Shown: positions 38,484 to 48,739, numbered from the stretch's first letter. The stretch: DNA of 64,000 nucleotides from Pseudomonas fluorescens (GCF_002022275.1 NZ_MSDF01000017.1:62001-126000); one strand, 5' to 3'. Made by a program: numbers and translations. Notes: generated by a model not told the origin, from the letters alone.

Positions 38484-39422
38484 ATGCAGCTGGTTCGAGG
38501 TCTCCACAACCTGCGCCCCGAGCATCGGGGCTGCGTCGCCACTATTGGCAACTTTGACGGTGTTCACCGTGGCCACCAGGCTATCCTGGCCCGGCTGCGT
38601 GAACGTGCGGTCGAGTTGGGCGTGCCCAGCTGCGTGGTGATTTTCGAGCCACAGCCGCGTGAGTACTTCACCCCCGAGACGGCGCCGGCACGCCTGGCCC
38701 GCTTGCGGGACAAGCTGCAGCTGCTGGCTGAAGAAGGCGTGGACCGTGTCCTCTGCCTGGCCTTCAACCAGCGCCTGCAAAGCCTCAGTGCCGCCGAGTT
38801 CGTCGACCGTATTCTGGTGGATGGCCTGGGCGTGCAGCATCTGGAGGTCGGCGACGACTTCCGTTTTGGTTGCGACCGCGTGGGCGATTTCGATTTCCTG
38901 CAACACGCCGGCGTCAACCAGGGTTTTACCGTCGAAGCCGCGCAAACCGTCGAACTGGACGGCCTGCGCGTGAGCAGTACCCAGGTGCGTAACGCCCTGG
39001 CCGCTGCCGACTTCGCCTTGGCCGAGCGTTTGCTCGGTCGCCCGTTCCGCATTGCCGGGCGGGTTTTGCACGGCCAGAAGCTGGCGCGCCAACTGGGCAC
39101 GCCAACGGCCAACGTGCAACTCAAGCGCCGTCGCGTACCGCTCACCGGGGTTTACCTGGTCAGCGTCGACATCGATGGCCAACCGTGGCCGGGAGTCGCC
39201 AACATAGGCGTCAGGCCCACGGTTGCAGGTGATGGCAAGGCCCACCTGGAAGTTCACCTTTTGGATTTTGCCGGTGATTTGTATGACCGGCGTTTGACGG
39301 TGGTTTTCCACCAGAAGCTGCGTGAAGAGCAGCGTTTCGCCTCGCTTGAGGCGTTGAAAACGGCGATCAATGCGGATGTCGCCGCCGCCCGTGCACTAGC
39401 CGCACCTAGCGCCCATCGCTAA
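38484..39422 (+). CDS. ribF: Bifunctional riboflavin kinase/FAD synthetase
   Basis: RibF phosphorylates riboflavin to FMN and adenylates FMN to FAD. The 312-residue protein has the N-terminal nucleotidyltransferase motif TIGNFDGVHRGH (residues 22-33) and the C-terminal flavokinase domain (GVYLV, GVANIGVRPT near residues 220-240). The ATG at 38484 gives the usual start. It precedes ileS by 14 bases. Confidence 0.96.
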   Translation: MQLVRGLHNLRPEHRGCVATIGNFDGVHRGHQAILARLRERAVELGVPSCVVIFEPQPREYFTPETAPARLARLRDKLQLLAEEGVDRVLCLAFNQRLQSLSAAEFVDRILVDGLGVQHLEVGDDFRFGCDRVGDFDFLQHAGVNQGFTVEAAQTVELDGLRVSSTQVRNALAAADFALAERLLGRPFRIAGRVLHGQKLARQLGTPTANVQLKRRRVPLTGVYLVSVDIDGQPWPGVANIGVRPTVAGDGKAHLEVHLLDFAGDLYDRRLTVVFHQKLREEQRFASLEALKTAINADVAAARALAAPSAHR

Positions 39423-39436
39423 CCGAAGAGCCTTAA

Positions 39437-42268
39437 ATGACCGACTATAAAGCCACGCTAAACCTTCCGGACACCGCCTTCCCAATGAAGGCCGGCCTGC
39501 CACAGCGCGAACCGCAGATCCTGCAGCGCTGGGACAGTATTGGCCTGTACGGAAAGTTGCGCGAAATTGGCAAGGATCGTCCGAAGTTCGTCCTGCACGA
39601 CGGCCCTCCTTATGCCAACGGCACGATTCACATCGGTCATGCGCTGAACAAAATTCTCAAGGACATGATCCTGCGCTCGAAAACCCTGTCGGGCTTCGAC
39701 GCACCTTATGTTCCGGGCTGGGACTGCCACGGCCTGCCGATCGAACACAAAGTCGAAGTGACCTACGGCAAGAACCTGGGCGCGGATAAAACCCGTGAAC
39801 TGTGCCGTGCCTACGCCACCGAGCAGATCGAAGGGCAGAAGTCCGAATTCATCCGTCTGGGCGTGCTGGGCGAGTGGGACAACCCGTACAAAACCATGAA
39901 CTTCACGAACGAGGCCGGTGAGATCCGTGCCTTGGCCGAAATCGTCAAGGGCGGTTTCGTGTTCAAGGGCCTCAAGCCTGTGAACTGGTGCTTCGACTGC
40001 GGTTCGGCCCTGGCCGAGGCCGAAGTCGAGTATGAAGAGAAGAAGTCCTCGACCATCGACGTCGCCTTCCCGATCGCCGACGAGGCCAAGCTGGCCCAGG
40101 CTTTCGGCCTGGCAAGCCTGAGCAAGCCAGCAGCCATCGTGATCTGGACCACCACCCCGTGGACCATCCCGGCCAACCAGGCGCTGAACGTGCATCCGGA
40201 ATTCACCTACGCCCTGGTGGACGTCGGTGACCGCCTGCTAGTGCTCGCCGAGGAAATGGTTGAAGCCTGTCTGGCCCGTTACGAGCTGCAAGGTTCGGTG
40301 ATCGCGACGACTACCGGTTCCGCGCTGGAACTGATCAACTTCCGTCACCCGTTCTATGACCGTCTGTCGCCGGTGTACCTGGCTGACTACGTTGAACTGG
40401 GTTCGGGCACCGGCGTGGTTCACTGCTCGCCTGCCTACGGCGTGGACGACTTCGTGATCTGCAAGAAGTACGGCCTGGTCAACGACGACATCATCAACCC
40501 GGTGCAAAGCAACGGCGTGTACGTACCGTCGCTGGAATTCTTCGGCGGCCAGTTCATCTTCAAAGCCGACCAGCCGATCATCGACAAGCTGCGTGAAGTC
40601 GGTGCACTGATGCAAACCGACATCATCAAGCACAGCTACATGCACTGCTGGCGCCACAAGACCCCGCTGATCTACCGCGCCACCGCGCAGTGGTTTATCG
40701 GCATGGACAAAGAGCCGACCAGCGGCGACACCTTGCGCAACCGTGCGATCAAGGCCATCGAAGAGACCACGTTCGTCCCGGCCTGGGGCCAGGCGCGCCT
40801 GCACTCGATGATCGCCAACCGTCCGGACTGGTGCATCTCCCGTCAGCGCAACTGGGGCGTGCCGATCCCGTTCTTCCTGAACAAGGAAAGCGGCGAACTG
40901 CACCCGCGCACCGTTGAACTGATGGAAGAAGTGGCCCAGCGCGTTGAACAGGAAGGCATCGAAGCCTGGTTCAAGCTGGACGCTGCCGAACTGCTGGGCG
41001 ATGAAGCGCCGCAGTACGACAAGATCAGCGACACCCTCGACGTGTGGTTCGATTCCGGCACCACGCACTGGCATGTGCTGCGCGGCTCGCACCCGATGGG
41101 CCACGAAACCGGCCCGCGTGCCGACCTGTACCTAGAAGGCTCCGACCAACACCGTGGCTGGTTCCACTCGTCGCTGTTGACCGGTTGCGCCATCGACAAC
41201 CACGCGCCGTACCGCGAATTGCTGACCCACGGCTTCACCGTCGACGAGACGGGCCGCAAGATGTCCAAGTCGCTGAAAAACGTGATCGAGCCGAAAAAAA
41301 TCAACGACACCTTGGGCGCCGACATCATGCGTCTGTGGGTCGCTTCGACCGATTACTCGGGTGAAATCGCCGTGTCGGACCAGATCCTGGCCCGTAGCGC
41401 CGATGCCTACCGCCGCATCCGTAATACCGCACGCTTCCTGCTGTCGAACCTGACCGGTTTCAACCCGGCCACCGACATCCTGCCGGCCGAGGACATGCTC
41501 GCCCTGGACCGTTGGGCCGTGGACCGTACCCTGTTGCTGCAGCGCGAGTTGCAGGAAAGCTACGGCGAATACCGCTTCTGGAACGTGTACTCGAAGATCC
41601 ACAACTTCTGCGTGCAGGAACTGGGCGGTTTCTACCTCGACATCATCAAGGACCGCCAGTACACCACCGGCGCCAACAGCAAGGCCCGCCGTTCGGCGCA
41701 GACCGCGCTGTACCACATCAGTGAAGCGCTGGTGCGCTGGATCGCACCGATCCTGGCGTTCACCGCCGACGAGCTGTGGGAATACCTGCCGGGCGAGCGT
41801 AACGAGTCCGTGATGCTCAACACCTGGTACGAAGGCCTGACCGAACTGCCGGCCGACTTCGAAATGGGCCGCGAGTACTGGGAAGGCGTGATGGCCGTGA
41901 AGGTTGCGGTGAACAAGGAGCTGGAAGTTCAGCGTGCGGCCAAGGCCGTCGGTGGCAACCTGCAAGCCGAAGTCACTCTGTTTGCCGAGGAAGGCCTGAC
42001 CGCCGACTTGGCCAAGCTGAGCAACGAACTGCGCTTCGTGTTGATCACCTCCACCGCAAGCCTGGCACCGTTTGCCCAGGCCCCGGCGGATGCCTTGGCT
42101 ACCGAAGTACCGGGCCTGAAACTCAAAGTGGTCAAGTCGGCCTTCCCTAAATGTGCCCGTTGCTGGCACTGCCGTGAAGACGTCGGCGTGAACCCGGAGC
42201 ACCCGGAAATCTGCGGTCGTTGCGTCGACAACATCAGCGGTGCTGGCGAGGTTCGCCACTATGCCTAA
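39437..42268 (+). CDS. ileS: Isoleucyl-tRNA synthetase
   Basis: The 943-residue class I synthetase has HIGH as HIGH ([16 protein letters not shown] near residue 58), the CP1 editing domain, KMSKS ([10 protein letters not shown] near residue 606) and a C-terminal zinc finger with [10 protein letters not shown]...CGRC. The lspA start codon overlaps its end by 8 bases. The protein is of the mupirocin-sensitive bacterial type by length and layout. Confidence 0.98.
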   Translation: MTDYKATLNLPDTAFPMKAGLPQREPQILQRWDSIGLYGKLREIGKDRPKFVLHDGPPYANGTIHIGHALNKILKDMILRSKTLSGFDAPYVPGWDCHGLPIEHKVEVTYGKNLGADKTRELCRAYATEQIEGQKSEFIRLGVLGEWDNPYKTMNFTNEAGEIRALAEIVKGGFVFKGLKPVNWCFDCGSALAEAEVEYEEKKSSTIDVAFPIADEAKLAQAFGLASLSKPAAIVIWTTTPWTIPANQALNVHPEFTYALVDVGDRLLVLAEEMVEACLARYELQGSVIATTTGSALELINFRHPFYDRLSPVYLADYVELGSGTGVVHCSPAYGVDDFVICKKYGLVNDDIINPVQSNGVYVPSLEFFGGQFIFKADQPIIDKLREVGALMQTDIIKHSYMHCWRHKTPLIYRATAQWFIGMDKEPTSGDTLRNRAIKAIEETTFVPAWGQARLHSMIANRPDWCISRQRNWGVPIPFFLNKESGELHPRTVELMEEVAQRVEQEGIEAWFKLDAAELLGDEAPQYDKISDTLDVWFDSGTTHWHVLRGSHPMGHETGPRADLYLEGSDQHRGWFHSSLLTGCAIDNHAPYRELLTHGFTVDETGRKMSKSLKNVIEPKKINDTLGADIMRLWVASTDYSGEIAVSDQILARSADAYRRIRNTARFLLSNLTGFNPATDILPAEDMLALDRWAVDRTLLLQRELQESYGEYRFWNVYSKIHNFCVQELGGFYLDIIKDRQYTTGANSKARRSAQTALYHISEALVRWIAPILAFTADELWEYLPGERNESVMLNTWYEGLTELPADFEMGREYWEGVMAVKVAVNKELEVQRAAKAVGGNLQAEVTLFAEEGLTADLAKLSNELRFVLITSTASLAPFAQAPADALATEVPGLKLKVVKSAFPKCARCWHCREDVGVNPEHPEICGRCVDNISGAGEVRHYA

Positions 42269-42773
42269 CGCAGCCGGCCGTTTTGGACGCCTGGGCTGGC
42301 TCGTATTGAGCGTGCTGGTGCTGATCATTGATCAGCTCAGCAAGGCTCATTTCGAGGGCGCCTTGCAGATGTACCAGCAGATTGTGGTCATTCCGGACTA
42401 TTTCAGCTGGACCCTGGCCTACAACACCGGCGCGGCCTTCAGCTTTCTCGCTGATGGCGGCGGCTGGCAGCGCTGGCTGTTCGCCCTGATCGCCGTGGTG
42501 GTCAGTGCGGTGCTGGTCGTGTGGCTCAAGCGTCTTGGTCGCGATGACACCTGGCTTGCCATCGCCCTGGCCCTGGTGCTGGGCGGCGCGCTGGGCAACC
42601 TGTACGACCGCATTGCCCTCGGCCATGTGATCGACTTCATTCTGGTGCATTGGCAGAACCGCTGGTATTTCCCGGCGTTCAACTTTGCCGACAGCGCCAT
42701 CACCGTCGGTGCAATCATGCTGGCGTTGGACATGTTCAAAAGCAAGAAAACCGGAGAGACCGTCAATGACTGA
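42261..42773 (+). CDS. lspA: Lipoprotein signal peptidase
   Basis: LspA removes the signal peptide of diacylglyceryl-lipoproteins. The 170-residue inner membrane protein has four predicted helices and the two catalytic aspartates in GNLYDRI and FNFADSAI (near residues 118 and 141). It overlaps ileS by 8 bases and fkpB by 8, typical for this cluster. Confidence 0.96.
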   Translation: MPNAAGRFGRLGWLVLSVLVLIIDQLSKAHFEGALQMYQQIVVIPDYFSWTLAYNTGAAFSFLADGGGWQRWLFALIAVVVSAVLVVWLKRLGRDDTWLAIALALVLGGALGNLYDRIALGHVIDFILVHWQNRWYFPAFNFADSAITVGAIMLALDMFKSKKTGETVND

Positions 42774-43218
42774 TCAGGTATTGGCTGAGCAACGCATCGG
42801 CCAGAACACGGAAGTCACTTTGCATTTTGCACTGCGCCTGGAGAATGGCGACACGGTCGACAGCACGTTCGACAAAGCCCCGGCCACCTTCAAGGTCGGC
42901 GACGGCAACCTGCTGCCGGGTTTCGAAGCGGCCCTGTTCGGTTTCAAGGCCGGCGACAAGCGCACCCTGCAGATCCTGCCGGAAAACGCCTTTGGCCAGC
43001 CCAACCCGCAAAACGTGCAGATCATCCCGCGTTCGCAGTTCCAGGACATGGAGCTGTCGGAAGGCCTGTTGGTGATCTTTAACGATGCGGCCAATACTGA
43101 ATTGCCAGGTGTGGTGAAAACTTTCGATGACGCGCAAGTGACCATCGACTTCAACCACCCGCTGGCCGGTAAAACCTTGACCTTTGATGTTGAAATATTC
43201 GACGTTAAAGCGCTCTGA
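42766..43218 (+). CDS. fkpB: FKBP-type peptidyl-prolyl isomerase (FkpB/SlpA)
   Basis: The 150-residue FKBP has an SlyD-like core with an insert-in-flap but no His-rich tail, which separates it from SlyD. It overlaps the lspA stop by 8 bases and is the conserved third gene of the ileS-lspA-fkpB-ispH cluster. A REP element separates it from ispH. Confidence 0.94.
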   Translation: MTDQVLAEQRIGQNTEVTLHFALRLENGDTVDSTFDKAPATFKVGDGNLLPGFEAALFGFKAGDKRTLQILPENAFGQPNPQNVQIIPRSQFQDMELSEGLLVIFNDAANTELPGVVKTFDDAQVTIDFNHPLAGKTLTFDVEIFDVKAL

Positions 43219-43251
43219 CTGACAGAGCCGGCTCGCGCAGGTGCTGGCTTC

Positions 43252-43338
43252 TGTGGGAGCTGGCTTGCCTGCGATGCAGACGACGCGGTACAGCAAGTAC
43301 GCCGCGGCGATGCAATCGCAGGCAAGCCAGCTCCCACA
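43252..43338. repeat. REP-type extragenic palindrome (copy 6)
   Basis: Inverted arms of the GTGGGAGCTGGCTTGCCTGCGAT class flank a GC-rich centre with its own inverted repeat. It lies between fkpB and ispH, which are co-directional. Confidence 0.9.
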
Positions 43339-43402
43339 AAAGCCGGTTCCTGCAAGGGTTGAGTTGATCTAATTTCTTGCGCTGCAAGACACGAGGCACA
43401 GC

Positions 43403-44350
43403 ATGCAAATCAAACTCGCCAACCCCCGTGGCTTCTGCGCCGGCGTGGACCGTGCGATCGAAATCGTCAACCGCGCCCTGGAAGTCTTCGGGCCGCCGAT
43501 TTACGTGCGCCATGAAGTGGTCCACAACAAATTCGTGGTCGAAGACCTGCGCGCTCGCGGCGCCATCTTTGTCGAAGAGCTCGACCAGGTGCCGGACGAC
43601 GTGATCGTCATCTTCAGCGCCCACGGTGTTTCTCAGGCCGTGCGCACCGAAGCGGCCGGCCGTGGCCTGAAAGTATTCGACGCGACCTGCCCGCTGGTGA
43701 CCAAGGTGCACATCGAAGTTGCGCGCTACAGCCGCGACGGTCGTGAGTGCATCCTGATCGGCCATGCCGGTCACCCGGAAGTCGAAGGCACCATGGGCCA
43801 ATACGACGGCAGCAACGGCGGTGCGATCTATCTGGTGGAAGACGAGAAAGACGTCGCCAACCTGCAGGTGCAAAACCCCGAGCGTCTGGCCTTCGTGACG
43901 CAGACCACCTTGTCCATGGACGACACCAGCCGCGTAATCGATGCCCTGCGCACGCGTTTCCCGGCCATTGGCGGCCCGCGCAAGGACGACATCTGCTACG
44001 CCACGCAAAACCGTCAGGATGCAGTCAAGCAACTGGCCAACGAGTGCGATGTGGTACTGGTGGTCGGCAGCCCGAACAGCTCCAACTCCAACCGCTTGCG
44101 CGAGCTGGCTGAGCGTATGGCAACACCGGCCTACCTGATCGACGGCGCCGAAGACCTGCAGCGCGGCTGGTTCGATGGCGTCGAGCGTATCGGCATTACC
44201 GCAGGTGCTTCGGCCCCGGAAGTGCTGGTGCGCGGTGTGATCCAGCAACTGCAGGCTTGGGGTGCCACGGGGGCCGATGAATTGGCCGGCCGTGAAGAGA
44301 ACATCACGTTCTCCATGCCCAAAGAGCTGCGGGTTCGCTCGCTGCTTTGA
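43403..44350 (+). CDS. ispH: 4-hydroxy-3-methylbut-2-enyl diphosphate reductase
   Basis: IspH makes IPP and DMAPP with a [4Fe-4S] cluster, ending the MEP pathway. The 315-residue protein has the three cluster cysteines in [12 protein letters not shown] (Cys12), [11 protein letters not shown] (near 96) and the C-terminal [10 protein letters not shown] region preceded by CDVV. The start follows the usual cluster order after fkpB. Confidence 0.96.
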   Translation: MQIKLANPRGFCAGVDRAIEIVNRALEVFGPPIYVRHEVVHNKFVVEDLRARGAIFVEELDQVPDDVIVIFSAHGVSQAVRTEAAGRGLKVFDATCPLVTKVHIEVARYSRDGRECILIGHAGHPEVEGTMGQYDGSNGGAIYLVEDEKDVANLQVQNPERLAFVTQTTLSMDDTSRVIDALRTRFPAIGGPRKDDICYATQNRQDAVKQLANECDVVLVVGSPNSSNSNRLRELAERMATPAYLIDGAEDLQRGWFDGVERIGITAGASAPEVLVRGVIQQLQAWGATGADELAGREENITFSMPKELRVRSLL

Positions 44351-44368
44351 TCCCTTAAACCCCCAGGT

Positions 44369-44887
44369 TCAGCTACGGCATAAAGCCTGTTCAGTGTTAT
44401 CACTGCGCAGGCTGATCCGCCCGCTGGGGGCCAGTACCACCTGGTACACGCTTCTGGCCTGCTCCGTGTCGCATACATGCACGGTGCCGGCGCGAAAACT
44501 GCCTCCGGCAAACACCGGCTCACCCAATCCGCTGAAGCGCACCTGAGTCTTGACCGGCCCGTTGCCGGCAATCGCAACACGCCCGCTGTCCTGACGCTCC
44601 AGCAGCACCGGGTTGTCGTCGTCGAGATGGCCGCGGCCGCTGACGTCGGCAATCACTCGCCAGCCTCGACTCCAGTCGTCCTCCAATGCATGCATCACTA
44701 CGGCGCGATTGCGCACGATGGCTTCGACGCGCGCGAAACGCAGGCCGTCCGCCAGTGCGTTTGCTGCGCTGTTTCGCTGTTGTGATGCCAGGAGCCCCTT
44801 GAAACCGGGGGCTGCCATTAGAGCCAGAAGGCAGCTCAGCAGCAGGCTGAGCAGCAATTCGATCAGGGTGAAACCTCGCTGTTTCAT
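44369..44887 (-). CDS. fimT: GspH/FimT-type minor pseudopilin
   Basis: The 172-residue protein has a prepilin signal (MKQRG cut before FTLIELLLSLL), with Glu at position 5 of the mature form, then a GspH/FimT globular domain. PilD is the expected processing enzyme. It is divergent from the pilVWXE run, whereas it is usually in the same direction in P. aeruginosa. Minor pilins prime type IV pilus assembly; FimT-type pilins also bind DNA in natural transformation. Confidence 0.88.
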   Translation of the reverse strand: MKQRGFTLIELLLSLLLSCLLALMAAPGFKGLLASQQRNSAANALADGLRFARVEAIVRNRAVVMHALEDDWSRGWRVIADVSGRGHLDDDNPVLLERQDSGRVAIAGNGPVKTQVRFSGLGEPVFAGGSFRAGTVHVCDTEQARSVYQVVLAPSGRISLRSDNTEQALCRS

Positions 44888-45041
44888 AGGCCGTCCCTCC
44901 GTGGACGTGGTGGTTTTTTCAACAGGTCGACTTAGGTATAGCCCGGCGCTTCCTGGGTTGAGTGATGGCCTTTATGTCCAAAGTATTTCCCTTTGTTCCG
45001 GGAGCAGCGCCAGCCGAAATCGGACGCTAGTCTTGGGCCAC

Positions 45042-45066
45042 GCAGCAGGTTTCTGCTGTTTTTTTT
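45042..45066 (+). terminator. Terminator-like hairpin in the pilV leader
   Basis: CAGCAG (45043-45048) and CTGCTG (45053-45058) form a 6-bp stem with a GTTT loop, followed by eight T. It sits 26 bases upstream of the pilV start on the plus strand. The neighbouring plus-strand gene, ispH, ends 690 bases away, so it most likely acts on the minor pilin leader or blocks read-through. Confidence 0.65.
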
Positions 45067-45092
45067 GGCCTTCGACAAGGACGACGACGGTA

Positions 45093-45578
45093 ATGTTTGC
45101 ATCCCCGAACACGCGTTCCCCCTGCACCTTGCCTCGCGAGCAATCCGGCATGACCTTGATCGAGGTGATGGTGTCGGTGCTGATTCTGGCGGTGGGCCTG
45201 CTCGGTGCTGCGGTCATTCAGCTCAATGCCCTCAAGTACACCGACAGCTCAAGGATGATCAGTCAGGCCAGTTTCATTGCTTACGACATGCTCGACCGGG
45301 TTCGCGCCAACGCAGGGGTCGATTATTCCTGGAGTCAGACCGCGCAAACGCTGAGCGGCACGGCAGGCGCCAGCGTGCGAGACCTCGACCTGCATGACTT
45401 TGAGGCGAACATCGCCGAGTTTGCGGGGGAGAGCGCCAGAGGCTCCGTGGCCGTCAGTGGCGGTGAGGTGACTGTCAGCATCAGTTGGGATGATGACAGA
45501 GGGGCGAATACCCCCGGCGCACGGGAAACGTTCACGCTCACCAGTCGCATGGCCAGTGAGTCGGGGGTGGGGCCATGA
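45093..45578 (+). CDS. pilV: Type IV pilus minor pilin PilV
   Basis: The 161-residue protein has a prepilin signal with a leader of about 19 residues ending in G before MTLIEVMVSVL; Glu is at +5. The rest matches the PilV family. It overlaps pilW by ATGA. An AAGGAC site lies upstream of the ATG. It is the first of four minor pilin genes, pilV-W-X-E. Confidence 0.87.
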   Translation: MFASPNTRSPCTLPREQSGMTLIEVMVSVLILAVGLLGAAVIQLNALKYTDSSRMISQASFIAYDMLDRVRANAGVDYSWSQTAQTLSGTAGASVRDLDLHDFEANIAEFAGESARGSVAVSGGEVTVSISWDDDRGANTPGARETFTLTSRMASESGVGP

Positions 45579-46282
45579 ATCGTTCTGCAAGAGGTTTCAG
45601 CCTGGTGGAGTTATTGCTGGCGCTGGCTGTCGGGCTGTTGCTCATACTCGGTATCAGCCAGGTGGCAATCAGTTCCCGGATGACCCATGCCGCCCAGCAG
45701 GCTGCGATGTTGCTTCAGGACGATGCCCGTTTCGTGCTGGGCAAGCTGACTCAGGATATTCGTCAGGCCGGGATGTTTGGCTGCCTTGATGTGGCCTCCA
45801 TCGAAAACGCCCCGGCAGCGTTCGATCGGCCTGTCGGTTGGAGTGATTCAGGGGGCTCCAGGTCGCTGACACTGGTCACCGCCGACGTCGGCAGTGAGGG
45901 TGGCACGCCCGACTGGACCGTGCTTTCCGATTGCCGCAGCACTGCCCGAGCCTATGCGGGCAACGGGCCAGTGCCGGGGCCTGGCGAGGTTCGATTTGCG
46001 ATACGTCAGCTCACCTATTCCTTTGAGGCGGGCCAACTGAGAGTCAGCACGCCTGCCGCGCCAGCCAGGGCGGTATTGGTCGATAACGTTGAAGCATTCG
46101 ATATCAGTTTCGGCATGGCGGCCAGGGTGGGGGCGGCGGGTGTGCAGCGCTATGAATCCACCCCGGCCGATGAATCGCTGATACGCAGCGTACGCCTCCA
46201 AATGACGCTGCGCGACCCGACGGGGCGCGTGAAAAATCAGGTCTACAGCGTCGTAGCGGCGCTGCGTAACCGGTTGGGCTAG
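45575..46282 (+). CDS. pilW: Type IV pilus minor pilin PilW
   Basis: The 235-residue protein starts MNRSARG with a cut before FSLVELLLAL, with Glu at +5, and has the PilW body with cysteines in MFGCLDV and SDCRST. It overlaps pilV by 4 bases. PilW and PilX form part of the tip complex that starts pilus assembly. Confidence 0.87.
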   Translation: MNRSARGFSLVELLLALAVGLLLILGISQVAISSRMTHAAQQAAMLLQDDARFVLGKLTQDIRQAGMFGCLDVASIENAPAAFDRPVGWSDSGGSRSLTLVTADVGSEGGTPDWTVLSDCRSTARAYAGNGPVPGPGEVRFAIRQLTYSFEAGQLRVSTPAAPARAVLVDNVEAFDISFGMAARVGAAGVQRYESTPADESLIRSVRLQMTLRDPTGRVKNQVYSVVAALRNRLG

Positions 46283-46291
46283 GGGGCGAGC

Positions 46292-46810
46292 ATGGCGCGT
46301 TATGACGGCATTCGTTGGCCGCAAAAAGGCATGGTTCTGCTGATCAGCCTGGTGTTTCTGCTGGCGCTTTCCTTGATCGGCCTGGCATCGATGCAGGGGG
46401 CTGTATTCCAGCAAAAAATTGCCGGCAGCCTCTGGCACCGAAATCAGTCATTTCAAGCTGCGGAAAGCGGCCTGCGGCTGGGGGAGACGACGGTCCGCAA
46501 CACCGGAGCCGCGTTGCCGTTGTGCCCGTCGATCAGCGCCTGCGTGCCGCCGCAAGAAGCGTATTCGGTGCTGGGCGCCGGGATGAATCCGGTTTCGGCG
46601 GTCATGTGGGTTTCCTCCAAAGGTGGCCTGTATGGCATCCAGTCGCTGGGACGGGTTGATCGGCCCACTGACAAACCGGCTGCTTTATACCGAGTGACGT
46701 CGGTCGGGCTCATTGGCCCGTCGCGTACGGTTCTGGAGACGGTATATGCACGGGTAGAAGGTGAGAACGGAGTGAAATTTCGGCGGGTTGTATGGCGTCA
46801 ACTTCAATAA
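46292..46810 (+). CDS. pilX: Type IV pilus minor pilin PilX
   Basis: The 172-residue protein has a PilX-type N-terminus with a cut before MVLLISLVFLLAL; the +5 position is not Glu, as in PilX and GspK families. It has a downstream FQAAESGLRLGE segment typical of PilX. It starts 9 bases after pilW. Confidence 0.85.
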   Translation: MARYDGIRWPQKGMVLLISLVFLLALSLIGLASMQGAVFQQKIAGSLWHRNQSFQAAESGLRLGETTVRNTGAALPLCPSISACVPPQEAYSVLGAGMNPVSAVMWVSSKGGLYGIQSLGRVDRPTDKPAALYRVTSVGLIGPSRTVLETVYARVEGENGVKFRRVVWRQLQ

Positions 46811-46821
46811 GGAGCACACCC

Positions 46822-47223
46822 ATGGGCAAGGATTGCCGAGGTTTTACGTTGATCGAGTTATTGATCGCAGTAGCGATCGTCGCATTTCTGGCCGGGATCG
46901 CTTACCCCGGCTATGAACGGCATGTGAAAAGGGCCTACCGTGCAGAAATCGTAGGGCTGCTTTTGGATCAAGCTCAGCACCTGGAGCGTTTTTACACGCG
47001 CAACGGCACTTTTATTGATGCAAGCGGCGTGAGTGAGGGCAATGATCGCTATAGAATCAGCGCTGCATTGAACCCACAGGCTTTCAGTCTGCTGGCCACG
47101 CCAATCGCCGGCTCTGTGATGTGGGGCGACCCTTGCAGCGAGTTCAGGCTGACCAGTTCCGGCGTGCGAAGCAACCCGGGTGCGGCACCTGAAATGTCGC
47201 GTCAGGCGTGCTGGGGTCAGTGA
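46822..47223 (+). CDS. pilE: Type IV pilus minor pilin PilE
   Basis: The 133-residue protein has a prepilin signal (MGKDCRG before FTLIELLIAVA), with Glu at +5, and a C-terminal pair of cysteines (DPCSEF and QACWGQ) likely in a disulfide. The ATG at 46822 has a good AAGGAG site. In P. aeruginosa pilY1 and pilY2 lie between pilX and pilE; here the gap is only 11 bases. Confidence 0.88.
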   Translation: MGKDCRGFTLIELLIAVAIVAFLAGIAYPGYERHVKRAYRAEIVGLLLDQAQHLERFYTRNGTFIDASGVSEGNDRYRISAALNPQAFSLLATPIAGSVMWGDPCSEFRLTSSGVRSNPGAAPEMSRQACWGQ

Positions 47224-47282
47224 TGAGCGTGCAGCATGATCTGGCGCCGGGTGCGCTTTTCCCCCTCTATCGGCTGGAACAA

Positions 47283-48395
47283 ATGATGGCTAAGCAACAG
47301 CAAGTGGTGATTGTCGGCGGCGGCGTTATTGGTTTGTTGACGGCGTTCAACCTGGCGACCCAGGGGCAGGCGGTCGTGCTGCTGGAACGTTCCGGGCTAG
47401 GGCAGGAGTCTTCGTGGGCCGGCGGCGGGATTGTTTCGCCATTGTATCCATGGCGCTACAGCCCGGCGGTCACTGCGCTGGCCCACTGGTCGCAGGATTT
47501 TTACCCACAATTGGCCGAGCGCTTGTTTGCGGCTACCGGTGTTGATCCAGAGGTGCACACCACTGGCCTGTATTGGCTGGACCTGGACGATGAGGCTGAG
47601 GCGTTGGCTTGGGCTGCGCGTGAGGGCCGGCCGTTGAGCAAGGTGGATGTATCAGCCGCCCATGATGCGGTGCCTGTGCTGGGCGGGGGGTATTCCCGGG
47701 CAATCTACATGGCGGATGTGGCCAATGTGCGTAACCCGCGTCTGGTCAAGTCCCTCAAGGCGGCGCTGTTGGCGCTGCCAAGCGTAACCGTCCACGAACA
47801 GTGCGAAGTGCGCGGGTTTGTTCTCGATGGCGATCACGTAGTGGGTGTGGACACGGCCACGGGGCCGGTCATGGGGGATCAGGTCGTTTTGGCGGCAGGT
47901 GCCTGGAGCGGTGAATTGCTCGGAAAACTGGGCCTGGAACTGCCTGTGGAGCCGGTCAAAGGCCAAATGATTTTGTACAAGTGTGCATCGGATTTCCTCT
48001 CGAGCATGGTCCTGGCCAAAGGGCGTTACGCGATCCCGCGACGTGACGGGCACATTCTGATTGGCAGTACGCTGGAGCATGAGGGGTTCGACAAGACCCC
48101 GACCGACTCGGCGCTGGAAAGCCTCAAGGCGTCGGCGCAAGAGTTGATTCCCGCGTTGGCGGGTGCCGAGGTCGTCGGCCATTGGGCAGGTTTGCGTCCC
48201 GGCTCGCCCGAGGGTATCCCCTATATCGGCGAGGTTCCGGGCTTCAAGGGGTTGTGGCTCAACTGCGGGCATTACCGCAACGGCCTGGTGCTGGCGCCGG
48301 CGTCCTGTCAGTTGTTTGCCGACCTGTTGCTGGGGAATGCGCCGATTATCGACCCGGCGCCTTATGCCCCTGAAGGTCGGCTCAACGCTGGATAG
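47283..48395 (+). CDS. thiO: Glycine oxidase ThiO
   Basis: ThiO oxidises glycine to the iminoglycine used in thiazole synthesis for thiamine. The 370-residue FAD enzyme has the dinucleotide motif VVIVGGGVIGLLTAFNLA, SSWAGGGIVSPLYPW, and a C-terminal GHYRNGLVLAP segment. Two adjacent ATGs at 47283 and 47286 are possible; the ribosome binding site is weak. It is 59 bases after pilE. Confidence 0.92.
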   Translation: MMAKQQQVVIVGGGVIGLLTAFNLATQGQAVVLLERSGLGQESSWAGGGIVSPLYPWRYSPAVTALAHWSQDFYPQLAERLFAATGVDPEVHTTGLYWLDLDDEAEALAWAAREGRPLSKVDVSAAHDAVPVLGGGYSRAIYMADVANVRNPRLVKSLKAALLALPSVTVHEQCEVRGFVLDGDHVVGVDTATGPVMGDQVVLAAGAWSGELLGKLGLELPVEPVKGQMILYKCASDFLSSMVLAKGRYAIPRRDGHILIGSTLEHEGFDKTPTDSALESLKASAQELIPALAGAEVVGHWAGLRPGSPEGIPYIGEVPGFKGLWLNCGHYRNGLVLAPASCQLFADLLLGNAPIIDPAPYAPEGRLNAG

Positions 48396-48615
48396 ACTTC
48401 GGCCCTTGTTCCAGATGTGCCTGACTGCAGTACCACGCTTGGCGTGAGCTCAGTGCCCGGTCCTGCGGCAGGTGCACGCCGCAGTGTGCGCAGCGCACCA
48501 TCAAGGCCGCATCGGGCTCGCCGGAACGTTGCTGTTTAGCGGCCGGGCTTTTGAATTTGCGCCAGAACCAAACCGCGGCAGCAATAACGGCAATCCAGAA
48601 CAGTAGACGAACCAT
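48382..48615 (-). CDS. PP0621-family small protein
   Basis: The 77-residue protein has an N-terminal membrane segment (LLFWIAVIAAAVWFW, residues 4-18) and a C-terminal zinc-ribbon-like part with CAHC near residue 42 and YCSQAH near 62. This matches the PP0621 family of unknown function. It overlaps the end of thiO on the opposite strand by 14 bases. Confidence 0.85.
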   Translation of the reverse strand: MVRLLFWIAVIAAAVWFWRKFKSPAAKQQRSGEPDAALMVRCAHCGVHLPQDRALSSRQAWYCSQAHLEQGPKSIQR

Positions 48616-48692
48616 GATGGGGGGTTTCTCGACAAGGAATGCGCCAGTTTAGCCAAGGACGCGACGGGCGCACAGAGCAATATGCTGGCCCA

Positions 48693-48725
48693 CAAAAAAG
48701 GGAGCCTCGAGGGCTCCCTTTTTTT
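48693..48725 (-). terminator. Intrinsic terminator after bamD
   Basis: GGGAGCC (48700-48706) pairs with GGCTCCC (48712-48718) around a short loop, with A- and T-runs on both sides; it works in both directions. Confidence 0.9.
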
Positions 48726-48739
48726 AACGCGTCGACAGA

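Noticed and set aside
43219-43402. Extra small gene between fkpB and ispH
   Set aside because: The stretch is almost fully a REP element, and the frames there are short without a start signal.
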